From contig VTPC01090686.1 of assembly GCA_011009095.1 (NCBI GenBank), positions 62,001 through 126,000 of the forward strand: DNA of 64,000 bases, written 5' to 3'. Shown in pieces: positions 34,694 to 46,579 of the stretch (positions are counted from its first letter, which is position 1; each line of letters begins with the position of its first letter). The notes beneath the pieces are model-generated. The model searched no databases, was not told the DNA's origin, and was given only the letters and a program-made list of their open reading frames with translations. Both the position numbers and the translations under genes were made by a program. This DNA is from Ignelater luminosus. Taxonomy: Eukaryota > Arthropoda > Insecta > Coleoptera > Elateridae.

Positions 34694-37029
34694 CAGTGTT
34701 TCCCAAACTTTTTTTCGTGGCTTAATTATTTTTATGCTTCTCCTTCGTGACCCACTAAAAACTTATTTGCGTATTTTGGCGTATGAGTAAAATAAAACAA
34801 GAAATATTAACTCTTACAAATGTTTAATAAAATCAAATTAAAACCAATTAATTTATTAATGAGAAGTATGCAACTGTTTGTTGTCAACTAAAAATTCCAA
34901 GGTTTAGAGGAACAGATGTTAACTTTATCCTCAACTCCGGTTCGACTTCTAATAGGTTCCTATATTTATTTTTTAGGAAAACCAGTGTTGAAAACCTTAC
35001 CTCACACTTCTAGGTCGTAACAAAAGGCATTAAAAACTATATCGCTTTTTTTTTGCTAAAACTGGGTGTTCCTGACGACAAGAGAGCCAAGAATCCATCA
35101 GTGGCATTTTATCAAATATGTCTTTGAGTGCCGTGTCACGCAACAGTTCAATTGTATACTCAATATCTGTATCCGGAAGTTCTGTTTCGAAATCTACATT
35201 CACTGTAAATGGAGTCCTTATCCATGCTTTATTACTGTGGATGGAAGGGGGAATATTTCTTCAGATTCGACTCCAGTTCTAGCAGATGTTCCTTCATAGC
35301 AGCAGAAATCTCACGTGGCAATGTACTCATGTTATACTCTTTTTGTAGTTGCGTTAACTTTGTGAAAGCTTTGTAATTTCCTGCTTCGACACGACGTGAC
35401 CACAGATTAAGTTTTTCTGTTGCAGATTCTACCTTCTCTTGCACTTTAAATACAGTTACCTTAGTACCTTGTTATATCAGATTCAAATTGTTCAAGAAAT
35501 CAAAAATATCACAAAGATAGGCTACCTTGATTAACCACCTGACATCAAAAAAACTGTCTTTGAATTGAAATATTACATCCCTAGACGTTGGGGGATGTTG
35601 TTCTAAGAACATTAAAACTCCTTTCTTTAATTCGATAAGTCTTTTCAAAACGTTTCCTCTTGATAGCCACCGCACTTCGCAGTGTAAAAGAAGACGTTTA
35701 CGATCACTTCCCATTTCTTCACACAAAGCAAAGAATATTCTTGAGTTCAGTGGATGAGATTTTATAAAGTTTATAAATTTTACACACTGTTGCATAGTTT
35801 CAGTTAAAAGCAATGGCAATTTTTTACTGCCAATGCCTCTCTATAAATGCTACAATGTAATACCCATACACAGTCTGGAGCTACGGCTTTAATCCTTGGA
35901 AAATGTCCACTACGAGAACCTACCATTGCGCGTGCTCCATCGCTACTCAATCTCACACGTTTCTTCCATTCAATGTCATTGCAGTTGATATAATTATCAA
36001 TCAAATTAAATATTTCTTTAACTGTTGTTGTTGTTATCAGATGTTTACAAAAAAAAAATTCTTCGCGACTTGTATTTTTAAAATCGTATCTTACAAAACA
36101 CATTAGATTGGCATTACCCGATATGTCTGTACTTTCGTAAATTTGCAAGGAAAAACAATTACACTGTCTCAAGTGACCTACGACAGTTTCTTCAATATTA
36201 TCTTGCATCTCCACAATGCTACGCTTCACTGTGTTATTTGATAGAGCCAGAGAATTTACTTGGTTTTCCTGTTTTGTATCACATTTCTGAGATGCTACTA
36301 TTTTCATTGCTGGAACTATTAATTTCTCGGCAATTGTGTGGGAATAACCGGTTTCAGATTGAATATTTCATAAGAAGCCATTTAGAAAGATTTTTAGCTT
36401 GAGCGCCCAGAGAAAAATTCGAACTCATTGTCTTTTTATTCATGAAGAAATCTATTGGTTTACCACTGTATTCCGAGTGTTTCAATTCTAAATGCCTCTT
36501 CAACTTTGAAGGTTTCATGGACTCATTTGAAAGTGCCGCATGACAAATTAACACCTAATGGCTTGTCATCAGCGCTCTTGATGAAACCGTATTTTAAGTA
36601 ATCTTCAGAATATTGTAGGGTCCAAGACTTCTTTCTTCTTTTTTGTGAAAGTAGTAGACTTCGCATCGATCAGACGTTTTTGAGTACCACTCGTGCCTGG
36701 CTCTGGTAGGATTGTCTATTAGTTCCACTCTCAAAACTTGTACCCGGCTGCAGATTAGTCGAGTGTCTATTTGTGCCACTTTTAGAACTCGTACTTTGCT
36801 TTATTACCCACTTATCCATTGTCAAATTAAACATGCAAAATATGCACTCTCTGGCTTTACACTAAGCTCAAACTGACTGAACAAATGGTCAGTGTGGGGT
36901 GGGTGCGGGAAAGAAAGTGGCTATAAAACAGAAGTGGTGGTGTGATATTGAAAGCGCGGTCGTGGCTCTCGCTATTCCGAGAGGCAAAGCGGCATTCTTT
37001 TTTAGTAACCCACCATTTGGGAAACACTG
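34694..37029 (-). mobile_element. hAT transposon (ZBED5-like), degraded, with ends and target duplication
   Basis: The termini CAGTGTTTCCCAAA at 34694 and its complement ending at 37029 are typical hAT ends. They are flanked by 8 bp TTATAGAG (34686-34693) and TTATACAG (37030-37037), a target duplication with one mismatch. On the minus strand the order is a BED-type zinc-finger region ('CHAALSNESMKPSKLKRHLE', about 36554-36490), a catalytic region with 'SLQIYESTDISGNANLM' and 'SSDGARAMVGS' (36307-35804), and 'LLLHCEVRWLSRGNVLKRL' (about 35700-35630). Frameshifts separate these blocks, so it is a relic. Confidence 0.85.
35232..36554 (-). pseudogene. hAT transposase (ZBED5/SCAND3-like), frameshifted
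   Basis: Coding remains of the element above lie in four minus-strand blocks, 36554-36354, 36307-35804, 35819-35472 and 35444-35232. Together they cover BED finger, RNase-H-like core and part of the C-terminal region. The 36307 and 35819 blocks overlap in different frames, so an indel lies near 35815. The family is judged from 'RWLSRGNVL' and the BED-finger block. Confidence 0.75.
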
Positions 37030-37129
37030 TTATACAGCATAAAATTCTGCGTCAATTGAGTACCTAGTTGTTAAATTTGGGTGTAGGAAAAAGATAACAG
37101 GTAAATTCAAGTGACCTAAAAGATGTAGT

Positions 37130-37830
37130 GTCAGTGATTGCTGGCGCTTTCCATTGAGTCTCGTGGCAAAGTGTAGAGACATTTTCTGTCATAATTGATA
37201 AATACATCAAGTATGTGAAATAGCACTATGAAGATAGGACATTAGTTATCTTTGATGGCTATCCTGACTAGAGTGATAAGAGTATTAAATCTGCTGAACG
37301 TGAACGTAGAAGAAGGAAGTATTTATCGTTTTTGAGGGAACAAAGGCTAAAGAACGATTTATTTCAAATAAGCGCAACAAGTAACAACTCATCATAATGC
37401 TGATTGAGGGACTACTAGCGCAAAATTTTTAAGTAATGCTAGCTGCTGAGCATGCGATTCTACAATCATCATTAAGGCTTTTCAACTTGGTCAGCAATCT
37501 GAAACTGCTGTGATCAGTGTTGGGGAAGGTGTGGATCTTCTCATACTTTTGACAGCATCAACTCCAGTTTTTTCTAAAATATATTTGCTAAAGTCAGGAA
37601 AAGGCAACCAAGCTGACATGTTTTATAGTTCGTTGGGTTTCAAATATTTGGATGCTCGGGCAAGGACAATTGAAATTCGTCAAAACCCTAGAAAAAAATA
37701 TTCATCTGCAGGAAGCTGTGACTAGTTTTAGCAAGCCTGATGGTATCCAAGATGAAGTTAACAGAACAAGTCAGCAGTTCATTGCTACTTTGTACAGTAG
37801 CAGCCTATAATTTGAAGTGGACGATTTCTG
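37130..37830 (+). pseudogene. Decayed PIN-like protein of a TE-associated arthropod family
   Basis: Pieces on the plus strand read 'LVIFDGYPD', 'SIKSAERERRRRKYLSF' and then 'ISVGEGVDLLILLTASTP' followed by 'LLKSGKG'. These match a multicopy arthropod family usually reading 'VVIVGEDVDLLVILTA...FLKPGKG' and containing 'HAFTGCDTTS'. Here the Asp of GEDVDL is Gly and several frames are broken. The usual 'HAFTGCD' block is not found. Confidence 0.5.
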
Positions 37831-38439
37831 TCTATTTTTAAAAACAAATTCTAAACATTTTCCATGCAGACGGGGAAAACACACCATTTAAAATTTTTCA
37901 TATGGGTTTAACCAATAATTCAGAACACCTTTTGAAGATGTATACGGGAACCTCGTCAAGACCTACAGGCTTCTTATTTTTAAAAAGTACTTATCTCCCA
38001 CTTTCTTATGGTAGGAATAATAGAAACCTCCCGTTCGTTTAGAATAAAAACAAACGCCTTAAAAACTAGAAAACACTGTTTTAAGGTAAAGAATCTTCAC
38101 GGCAATTAATTTTTAACAATCTCCTCCATAAATTGCATAAAACATTGAAAACATTTCGTACCTTAATCTTTTCGATCACAAATGTCTGCTAATACGAAGA
38201 CCTATCTTTGACAGCACACCACTATTGCTTACAGACCTTGGTTTTTCTCTAATTATCCAAGAAAAAAAATATGTTTATTAATTTCTCAGAAAATTTTATT
38301 ATTATTAAATTTTATACTTACTCCAATAACAGGAATAAAACTTTGGTTTTCATCAACAATAATAAAGCAAACTTGAAAAAACATTATTCTTCCATTAAAA
38401 AACGAGTAAGTTGTAAATTTATTCAAAACATTATTCCAC

Positions 38440-39185
38440 AGGCCCAAGAGATTAAAACGGCCCGATGAACCTACAAGACCCAAGAAGTCCAAAAGGCTTG
38501 GCAGGCCGGATGGCACGAGAGGTCTAAACGGCCCGACAAGCCCGACAGAGCCGAGAAGCGACCGAGAACTCCGAAAGTCCCGACATATCCGTATGGCCCT
38601 ACAGGGTCGAGAGGTCCGAACGGCCCGAAAGATTCGACAAGCCCAAGAGATTAAAACGGCCCGATAAACCCAGAGACCCAAAGGGCCGAGGCCAAAATGC
38701 CTGGCAGGTCCGACGGCCACAGAGACCCGAACGGTACGACAAGCCTGACAAATTCGAGAAGCCCGATGGGCTGAAAACTTCAAAAGGCCCGACAGGATCT
38801 AGAGGTCCGAATGGCCTAACAGAGAAGTCCAAAGGTCTTACAGGGCCGACGATGACCTGAATGGTCCAATAAGCCTGAGAGATCCAAAGGGCCGAGAAGT
38901 CGAAAACACTTGGCAGGTCCGTAGGCCGGAGAGGCTTGAGCGGGCCGACAAGCCCGAGAGATCCAAAAAGCCCGAAGGGCCGAGAACTCCAAAAGGTCCG
39001 ACATACCCGTATAGCCCGACAGGCTTTAACAGCTCGACAAGCCCGACAAGACCGAACGACTCGAGAGGCCCAAACGACCCGATCGACAGGACGTAGACCC
39101 AAGAAACCCCGATGAAGTTTTAAACTGAGGCCCGGTCAGACCCGAACCCGGGCCGCTTAAAGGTGTGACTAGAAAACACGACACC
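38440..39185. repeat. GC-rich degenerate minisatellite array, copy 3
   Basis: This is the largest copy of the 9-10 base 'cccgaNNgg' family. The right boundary 'aaactgaggcccggtcagac', then 'ccgcttaaagg' and 'gactagaaaac', repeats that of copy 1 at 1411-1470. Minus-strand ORFs of 165-167 codons run through it and are repeat artefacts. Confidence 0.75.
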
Positions 39186-39719
39186 TCAACCCCAACCTTC
39201 TAATTAGTTACATATGAATTGCTAACTGCAGAAAGGGAACATGTCCAGTTTTGTTTTTTTACTAAATCGACATTTTTATATTTTCTTGTTATAGGCGTCT
39301 AAACACATCTTTGCAAAAACGGGACATATTGTATTATTATGTTTGGCGCTATGTGCGGTTAAAATTCTAGTTTACTGCAGAAACGGGATATGTCATGAAG
39401 ATAATCCCTCTCTGTTCTACAAGACATAACCTAGCTTTTTACGTTTTTACACGTTAAATGAGTGAATAGCCTGCTGTTAAGATGAGTTCCAGTTCTAAAA
39501 ATGAAGTTGAAATTCCAAAGAAAAAAAAGAGAAAAGGTGTTGTAAATAGTGAAATGTATTTATAAGAGAAATGTAATGGAACATGTTAATTATTCTGGCA
39601 AATTTGTACCTATAAAAGTAGTTGCTGGTGATAAGTGGTATATTTGTTTTTGTAACATAGTTATAGTCTTTTAGTATGCTTTTTTTGTAGCTGCTCTCGG
39701 AAATGTTTGGGTGGGTTTA

Positions 39720-40385
39720 GTCGGACCGGGACCTTTCGCCGTGCATCTTTCGCCGCGAGTCATTCGCCGCGGAGACGTTAGCCGCAGACCCCGTTTCACC
39801 GCATAGATTTTCACCGCAGGGACACTTCGCCGCAAATAATAAGTTCCAACATATTTACTTCGAGATATTTATCTGAACTAATGTGAAGTTATGCTTTATT
39901 TTTGCTAATTTGTCACGTAATGGTAATAACTAATGTGAAATTTATAAAAGTAAGCCTACAGTAGTTTTACAAATCATAATCAGTAAGTAACAAACTGAAA
40001 TAGGAAATGGATGGCACACAAAACATTTTTTTGTGTTTGGGAGTATTGCATTAAGTTCATTTTGACAAATTGCTAAGTTTATGTCTTCTCGACATTTAAC
40101 AGCTTATAGAACAAGAACAAATAGATTAAGTAAGGTTAGGTTAGGTTAGGTTTTTAGTAGATATGAACATGTGGTAAATTAAATACCATATTGGCTAAGA
40201 AGTTGAAATCGAGTCCGCACCTGCTTCGCTGCCCTCAACTAAAAATCTTCAATTGGAAGTGTCAGTATGCTACACTTGTGAATGGTTACTGCGGCGAAAA
40301 GTGTCTGCGGCGAAAAGTATCTGCGGCAAATGTGTCTGCGGTCAGAAGCTCGCGGCGAATGAGTCGCGGCGAAATGTCCTAGACC
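39720..40385. mobile_element. Element with CGCCGC-rich tandemly repeated inverted ends
   Basis: The left end (39735-39835) and right end (40283-40384, inverted) each consist of five to seven units of about 15 bp of the form 'ttcgccgcagacact'. The interior is AT-rich, about 450 bp, without coding sequence, and includes 'ggttaggttaggttagg' at 40135. The structure fits a non-autonomous DNA element with long subrepeat-bearing termini. The superfamily is not determined. Confidence 0.65.
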
Positions 40386-40499
40386 GGGGTTCAGTGATGT
40401 CGAAAGACTCAGTTTGTTGCAATTATTTTGTGACATGGAAAGTAAGAATCAGCAAGGCAAAGACTGATGGAAATTCAACCCGTTTCTCAAATTGACATT

Positions 40500-40860
40500 G
40501 AGAATAATAAGCCAAAGTCATTAAGATTTGAAGAGATACAAATATGAGGGGGCATTCGTTTATTGCCAAATCGATTGTTAATTCCGAAAATAGAAAAAAG
40601 TCTTAATTTCTCGGTGACGTAGCAATTTTCTTTTGCGTAGGGGGTTAGCCCCTTCCCCTGTAAAACAAACACAAAACTATGTAAAGTAGTAGATACATAA
40701 GAATAACAAGCATGTAGAAAATCCCATCTTGATATAACCTTGTTCTGGAAATTTTTTTAAAAAAACAGGAAATTTTAATAAAACTTTGACACCCTGTATC
40801 TCGGAAACGATGGGTTTGCTTACACAATGTTTATGTAAACTTTCCTGGATTTCTTGACAT
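40500..40860 (+). repeat. Dispersed foldback-type repeat, copy 3 (partial)
   Basis: Blocks 'gccaaatcgattgttaattc', 'taacaagcatgtagaaaatc' and 'actttgacaccctgtatctc' occur in the same order as at 245-560 and 50985-51310. Confidence 0.6.
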
Positions 40861-43359
40861 TATTAAATTTTCTCTCATACTACATCCTCCAGAGTTTAAT
40901 TAATTATAGCATCCATTTACACAAATTTGATTATACTGATGTTCAAATGGGTAGCTACAACCTTAGAAACAAATTCGATCTAGCTATCCGTTTTCTTAGA
41001 TTAATAGAAAGGTCAAGAATTGTCACTAACTCTTGTAAATCATGTCAAGTCCTTGCCACTGATTTAATTTAACATTGCGTTAAAAGTGCATCTGATTTCA
41101 AACGCTTTTAGATAAAAATTCTTATCGATGCCTTGCTGTTTAGGTACAACCATTTATTGTATTCGCATCAAAAAAACATACAATAGAAGATAAAGTAACA
41201 TAATATTAATGTAGACAAATTGGGACACCCAATACGTTACTGTACCACCTTTAAAGAGAAAAATTACTATATGACGTAAATACAGTTTGTTTAACTTTTC
41301 TTTTTACGCAATTTCACAAGCAGGTAATTTAAAATGTATATACCTGATTGTAGCGCAAGGAAAACTAGTATCATGGTCATCTCAAGAACAATACAGCAAT
41401 AAAAACGGTATACTATAATATGTTTAAAAGCAGAGGTAAACTGGAAAGTATGACAATATATTTAAAATCCATAATGTACAAGGCTTTTTTGAGGTTTTGA
41501 CTGTATTATCAAAAGAGAAAGAGATCAAATGAAAGAAAAATTTCCCTTACACGATAATGTAATTTTTAAGTATTTTTTTATTATCGTGAATATAGTAGAA
41601 TTCCCATTAATGAAAGTTTTTTTTATATTTTAAATAGCTTTTTTGTGAGAATGTAAATTAGGAAAAAAATTAATTCTAATGAGAGTTTTAATCTTTGTTC
41701 CGGGTAGTGCCTTAAAAAGAATAAAAAATAGTCTATGCAAGTTGATTCTATCTACTATATAAAAGAATTCCGTATGTCTGTTAACGTTTTTGTTTACTCA
41801 TTGTCAACTAAAAATAGTAAAATTATCTTTTTTGTTTATAACATTAATATTTTCATTCAAACATACACGCACACATATGTGTAAATTTATAAAGTTTGAA
41901 TTTGTAACTCATTTAATTCAAAATGACTTGAGTAATGTTGCTATTTAATAACAAAACTGTGATATTTTTTTAAATAAAAATCCCGGGGAGAAAATTAAGA
42001 CGCAGAAGTGTCTTAACAAATTTTCCAAAGGTACTCTTTTGTTTATAAAAGAAGACAACCTTATTATGTAAATTTATTACTTACGTATACTTGCATTCAT
42101 AAATTACAATAATTGAAGGAGCTGAATTAAAGAAAGTTTTTTTAAAAAATGCCTACTCATCGATGATTTACTGTTTACACTTCACAAACTTTTGCTTTAA
42201 GTCAATATTTAATTATTGCTTTCATTATTAGTGTAAAAAGTTAAGAATAGGATGATACTACGAAAGTATTAAAACTTAACTATTATTAATATTCTTTCTT
42301 GTTTTTTCTTAAATACTAAATAGTAAATATATGTGAATAGTCAATCCTCGAATTTTATTAATCCCATCAAAAGACTGAATCGAATCACATAATTATTATT
42401 GGTTTTTACTAAATAATTATATTCAAACACGCGACAATCAATGTAAAGCTCACGTGTTTCACAAGAATTTCCTAGGTCACAAAAGAAAACTTAATTATTT
42501 CATTACCTAAACTTACCCAATAAAACCCGTTAAGACTTAGTATGTAATATTGTTAGACATAGATGTAATATTAATGTTAGCCTTGAAATTTCAAGGTTGG
42601 CACAACTTCAATAATAATGGTCACCTTTATTTCCTTTTTTAAACATAAAAAAAGTTTAGCAAATAAAAAATGTTCAATTAAGTTATAGCATAGCCTCTGG
42701 CGAAATCCATTTGGGAAATCCTGCTAAATAGAATAAATACAAAATAATAATACAGAAAATACAGTTTGTGTGTATTATGCACAATGTAGATTTTCAAGTG
42801 TAGAATTTTTGTCTGATTTTTTAAAGTTTGGATCCACGTAACCTAGAGTCATAACAACAAAAATCTAAAAATGACATTTTAACATGTCAGTTAAGAGTAA
42901 CACCACGCAAAAATAATTATTCTGCTATACATAAATTAATTAGAACGACGGAGAAGTGTTTGAAAAACTATAATTGGCGTCAATCTTGCCTCCTTAAAAA
43001 AAGTCGTAATTTCTAATTTGTCTAATTGATACTCTATAGGAAAAACAAAACAAACATAGCGGTGCTTGGACTGCCTTTCCAATTCCCTTTTGTTGACGTG
43101 TAATTTTCATGTAGATTTTTGGATGTCTTGAGACAATTCCTGTGCTTTTGCTTAAATTGCAGTGTTGTATGTTTAGTGTTCTTTGATAATATTCATTTAT
43201 AGTTATTACCCCATTATTACTCACTTTTGCACAAAGAACATTGAAGATTTTCGCAGACGTTTTTGTTCTTCTCTTACGCATTTTTTATTTCTTGTTTAGT
43301 GCATTTAATGTATTTTGTAGATAAGTATTCCAGATATTTAATTATTTATTAGTTTCATT
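40861..43359. other. AT-rich intergenic, no gene recognised
   Basis: About 2.5 kb of AT-rich sequence. ORFs of up to 95 codons (42994-43281) show no recognisable family. Confidence 0.35.
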
Positions 43360-43700
43360 TACTTATTAGTGTTGTTGTTGTAATAATAATAAATTTATTG
43401 TTCTTAGTTAGTACAGTTTATTTTAAACATAGACTGCATACATCCTATAAACAAGTCTGAATACCTGGATGCTTTGCTCACATCCAAATGCATACTAAGA
43501 AAAATGCAAAGAACACACTCGCATTCTTTGTGGCATCAATAATCTATAAGTCAACACCAACAAACAATAATAAAACCAAAAGCTTTAGGAAACACAGAAA
43601 ACAAATTCGAGAAAATCAAAATGTCACAATCTGCATGCTAACAGCGCTTATAAAAGTCGCTACCGGAGATCGTATTGGAGTCTGCATTCGTTTATTTAAT
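43360..43700 (+). repeat. Dispersed ~400 bp repeat, copy 2
   Basis: Matches 28900-29345 in order ('ctgcatacatcct', 'gaatacctggatgct', 'cacatccaaatgcat', 'cacactcgcatt', then 'cttataaaagtcgctac' and 'gatcgtattggagt'). Confidence 0.6.
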
Positions 43701-43822
43701 TTATTTAAAAATTTCTTCTTAATATTCTTTTAGCATAATTTGCGCTTTTGTGATACAAATATACTTACGTGCATAGAAATCGACACACTGCACACTTTTG
43801 ACTTCAACTGTATTTTTTTTTA

Positions 43823-45255
43823 GAAATTATACGTGAAATCAATTATACAGTTTGAAAGATGATTTAATATGCTTTGACATGGGTATAAATTTATCAAGAG
43901 TTGTTTCTGAAATGTAGCAAGCGAAAACAAAAGAAACGCATATAAAGTGAATCACGAGTATAAACAAACTTTTGACAAATTATTGTCTCTGCCACATTTT
44001 GAGCATAATTAGGTTTTTATAATTTGATCAGTATCAAAGTGTGTTAGTTGAATGCATACTACATCGCAAAAAGCCGCACCAGTAACTGTTTTAATCAAAA
44101 ATGAACATAGCCAGCGAATTGTTGCTAGACGACTGAATATGGCACGTGCAGCGGTTCCAAGGGCCTGCAAACGTCATGAGGAGACTGGATCCTTTCATCG
44201 TCGACCAGGAACAGGCAGAAAGCGTTGTACAACCGAGCGTGATGACCTCTTTATTGTGTCAAAGTCATTAAGAAACTGTTGACTTCATGCGGTTCAAGTG
44301 CAGCAAGAGCTCCGTGAGGTCCGAGGAGTGAATATGAGCCAGTGGACAGTGAGACGAAGGCTGTAGGAAAGCAACCTGACTCCTAAAGACCCTGCAACTG
44401 GCCCAAAACTTACCCCAGCCCGTCAAGTACGCCTGAATTTCGCACGCGATCATCTGAATTTGACATTGGAGCAGTGGGGGTCTGTTCTGTTCTCCGATGG
44501 CAGCGACCGAAAAAAGAAAGTTTATCGGAGACCAAAAGAGCGACTTGCAGAGTGCTGCAATGAAGAGCGGGTTGAGTACGGCGGCGGTTTATGCATGGTC
44601 TGGGATGGCATTTCTATGGATGCACAAACGGACCTTGCTTTCATCGCCAGGTCAGAGGAGGTTTAACAACCGCTCGGTATATTGAAGAGATTCTAGCAGT
44701 TCATGTGGTACCTTACATCGATTATATTGAAGAAAACTCTACTTTTATATACGGCAGTGCAAGGCCGCACACTGCTACCATTATCCAAGATTACATTACA
44801 GAAATCGATTTGGGGTTATGGAGTGGCCCGCATGCAGTCCTGATCTAAACCCGATTGAACATTTATGGGATGAGCTAAAACGAAAAATCCGAGCTAGGAT
44901 TCCTGCCCCAACGTTGATCCCAGAGTTTATTATTGGGGTAGAAGAAGAGTGGCTTAACATTCCATAAGAAACAATATCGAAGTTGATCGCCTAATCGTAT
45001 GCGAGATGTTATTAGAGCAATAAGAGGTCATACTAAATCAATTATAATGTTATGTTGCTATTGTTATCATCTTAGTTAATTATTAAAAAAATCATGTTTT
45101 TTTCTGGTAATAAAATGATAATTTGTTTCATTCATTTGATTTCATAATTCTTAGCTTAACATTGAAAGAATTTAAGTACATTTATACCCATGTCAAAGCA
45201 TATAAAATTATTTTTCAAACTGTATAAGTTTTGATTTGATTTGACGTATAATTCC
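43823..45255 (+). mobile_element. Tc1-like transposon with ~75 bp terminal inverted repeats
   Basis: The ends GAAATTATACGTGAAATC at 43823 and its complement 'gacgtataattcc' ending 45255 begin ~75 bp inverted repeats. These include 'atgctttgacatgggtataa' on the left and its complement on the right. TA dinucleotides flank both ends (43821-43822 and 45256-45257). The interior holds a broken DD34E-type transposase. Confidence 0.87.
44052..45030 (+). pseudogene. Tc1-like transposase, broken
   Basis: The N-terminal helix-turn-helix part reads 'ARRLNMARAAVPRACKRHEE' and 'GSFHRRPGTGRKR'. Stop codons follow at about 44282 and 44365. The catalytic first motif reads 'VLFSDGS' where DES is usual. The second region reads 'GSARPHTA' in place of 'DNARPHTA'. 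The third, 'SPDLNPIEHLWDELKR', keeps its Glu. At least three stops or frameshifts plus two lost catalytic residues make it inactive. Confidence 0.82.
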
Positions 45256-45539
45256 TAAACTTTCAAAACCGTCTAGAAGAGCAGTTTTCAAAAATGTAAC
45301 AGAATACAAGATGTCCCATTTACAAAAAATCATCTCTATTATTATCACGAAAAGACTGTACACTAGGAAATGTCGCCAATATTTAAATTGGGTTTTTTGT
45401 ATTTAGCTGTCTTATCTTGATACCAAATCTGGCACCAATGTACGATTACAACCATCACAATCGCAAAAACAATTCTAATCTTACTACATTAACTTATAGT
45501 AACGTTGTATAATAATGATATGACTAAAAAGATAATTTT

Positions 45540-46570
45540 AGTGACTAAGATTTAAAAAAAAAGACTTTTAGTGGAAATCCATCAAAATATAGTATTTCTG
45601 CTAAAAAAGGCGTCAGTCTCTGACGCATCCAGTGGTCGCATTGGTTTTCTTCTAGTAATTCTGTAGCTTCGTGACAGAGGTTTTCCATTTGTTTCAGCAT
45701 TGTTGTTACTGAGGATGCATCTTTGCCCACTTTCACTTTTGGCGAAAGATAAACGAATTTGGAAAATTTCCCTGTCGATCTGCGTTGTTTCTATATTTTC
45801 TACATATAGTCCTGGTGGTGGATATTGGAGCGTATATGTTCCCATAACCATTGTACATCCGCTGAGTAAGAGCATGATTAAGACTACTGGGTTCCATTTC
45901 ACGGATGCTGTTGCTGGTGTACGTGTGGGTGAAGTTTGCCTTTACCTCCATATCTGGTTTCATCTCTACGTCCGTTGGGAGAGGTATGAGTTTGTTGGTG
46001 GGTCTTTTCATGGTTGTCCCTCCTGGCCGCTGAACTGTTGCGACTCGGACTGTTCCATCGTTATCTGGATATTTTGGCAAGAGGCCAATTTGCTGGGTTG
46101 ATGGTATCATTCTTCAGTAGGATCAGTTTCCTAATGTTAACGTTTTTGATTGGCGTTTTTGTTTTTCGATGTGGTTTGCCTTTGATCCAGCCCAGTGCTA
46201 TCATGGAGTCTGTCCATGCATACACGAGATCAGCCTGAAGTTCTAAGGCAGATGCTGTTCTTAGTAGTTTGGCTAGAAGCTCTGCCGCGCAAAGCTCCAG
46301 TCTGGGTAGCGTCGCTTTTGTTTTGACTGTGGCAACCTTTGATTTGGCGATCAGGAGGTTGACGTGTGTTTCTCCGGTGACTGTGGTTACTTGTTGACTG
46401 CTGCGCCGTATGCCTTTCCAGAGGCATCACAAACCCATGAAGTTGTAGCTGACATTTTCTTTCATATTGTACCCATCTTGGAATTTCGATTTGCTCGTCT
46501 CATTCTAACTCTTCTAACTATAGTTGTTGGATAAATAGTTTGGCTATGTCCTCACACCGGCCACCTACAG
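45540..46570 (-). pseudogene. BEL/Pao retrotransposon relic: RNase H, pol C-terminus and env-like start
   Basis: In minus-strand order: 'HGFCDASGKAYGAAV' (about 46445), 'AKSKVATVKTKATLPRLELC' (about 46330), 'YAWTDSMIALGWIKG' (about 46220), then directly 'LILLKNDTINPANWPLAK' and 'DGTVRVATVQRPGG' from the pol C-terminal domain. The integrase that normally lies between RNase H and this domain is missing, so an internal deletion has joined them. A separate ORF at 45902-45582 begins with a signal-peptide-like hydrophobic stretch and is probably the truncated start of an envelope-like gene. All parts are broken. Confidence 0.75.
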
Positions 46571-46579
46571 TGGGTTTCG

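Noticed and set aside
38286..39102. Overlapping 165-167 codon minus-strand ORFs
   Set aside because: They follow the repeat modules of GC-rich array 3 and change frame with it; they have no domain.
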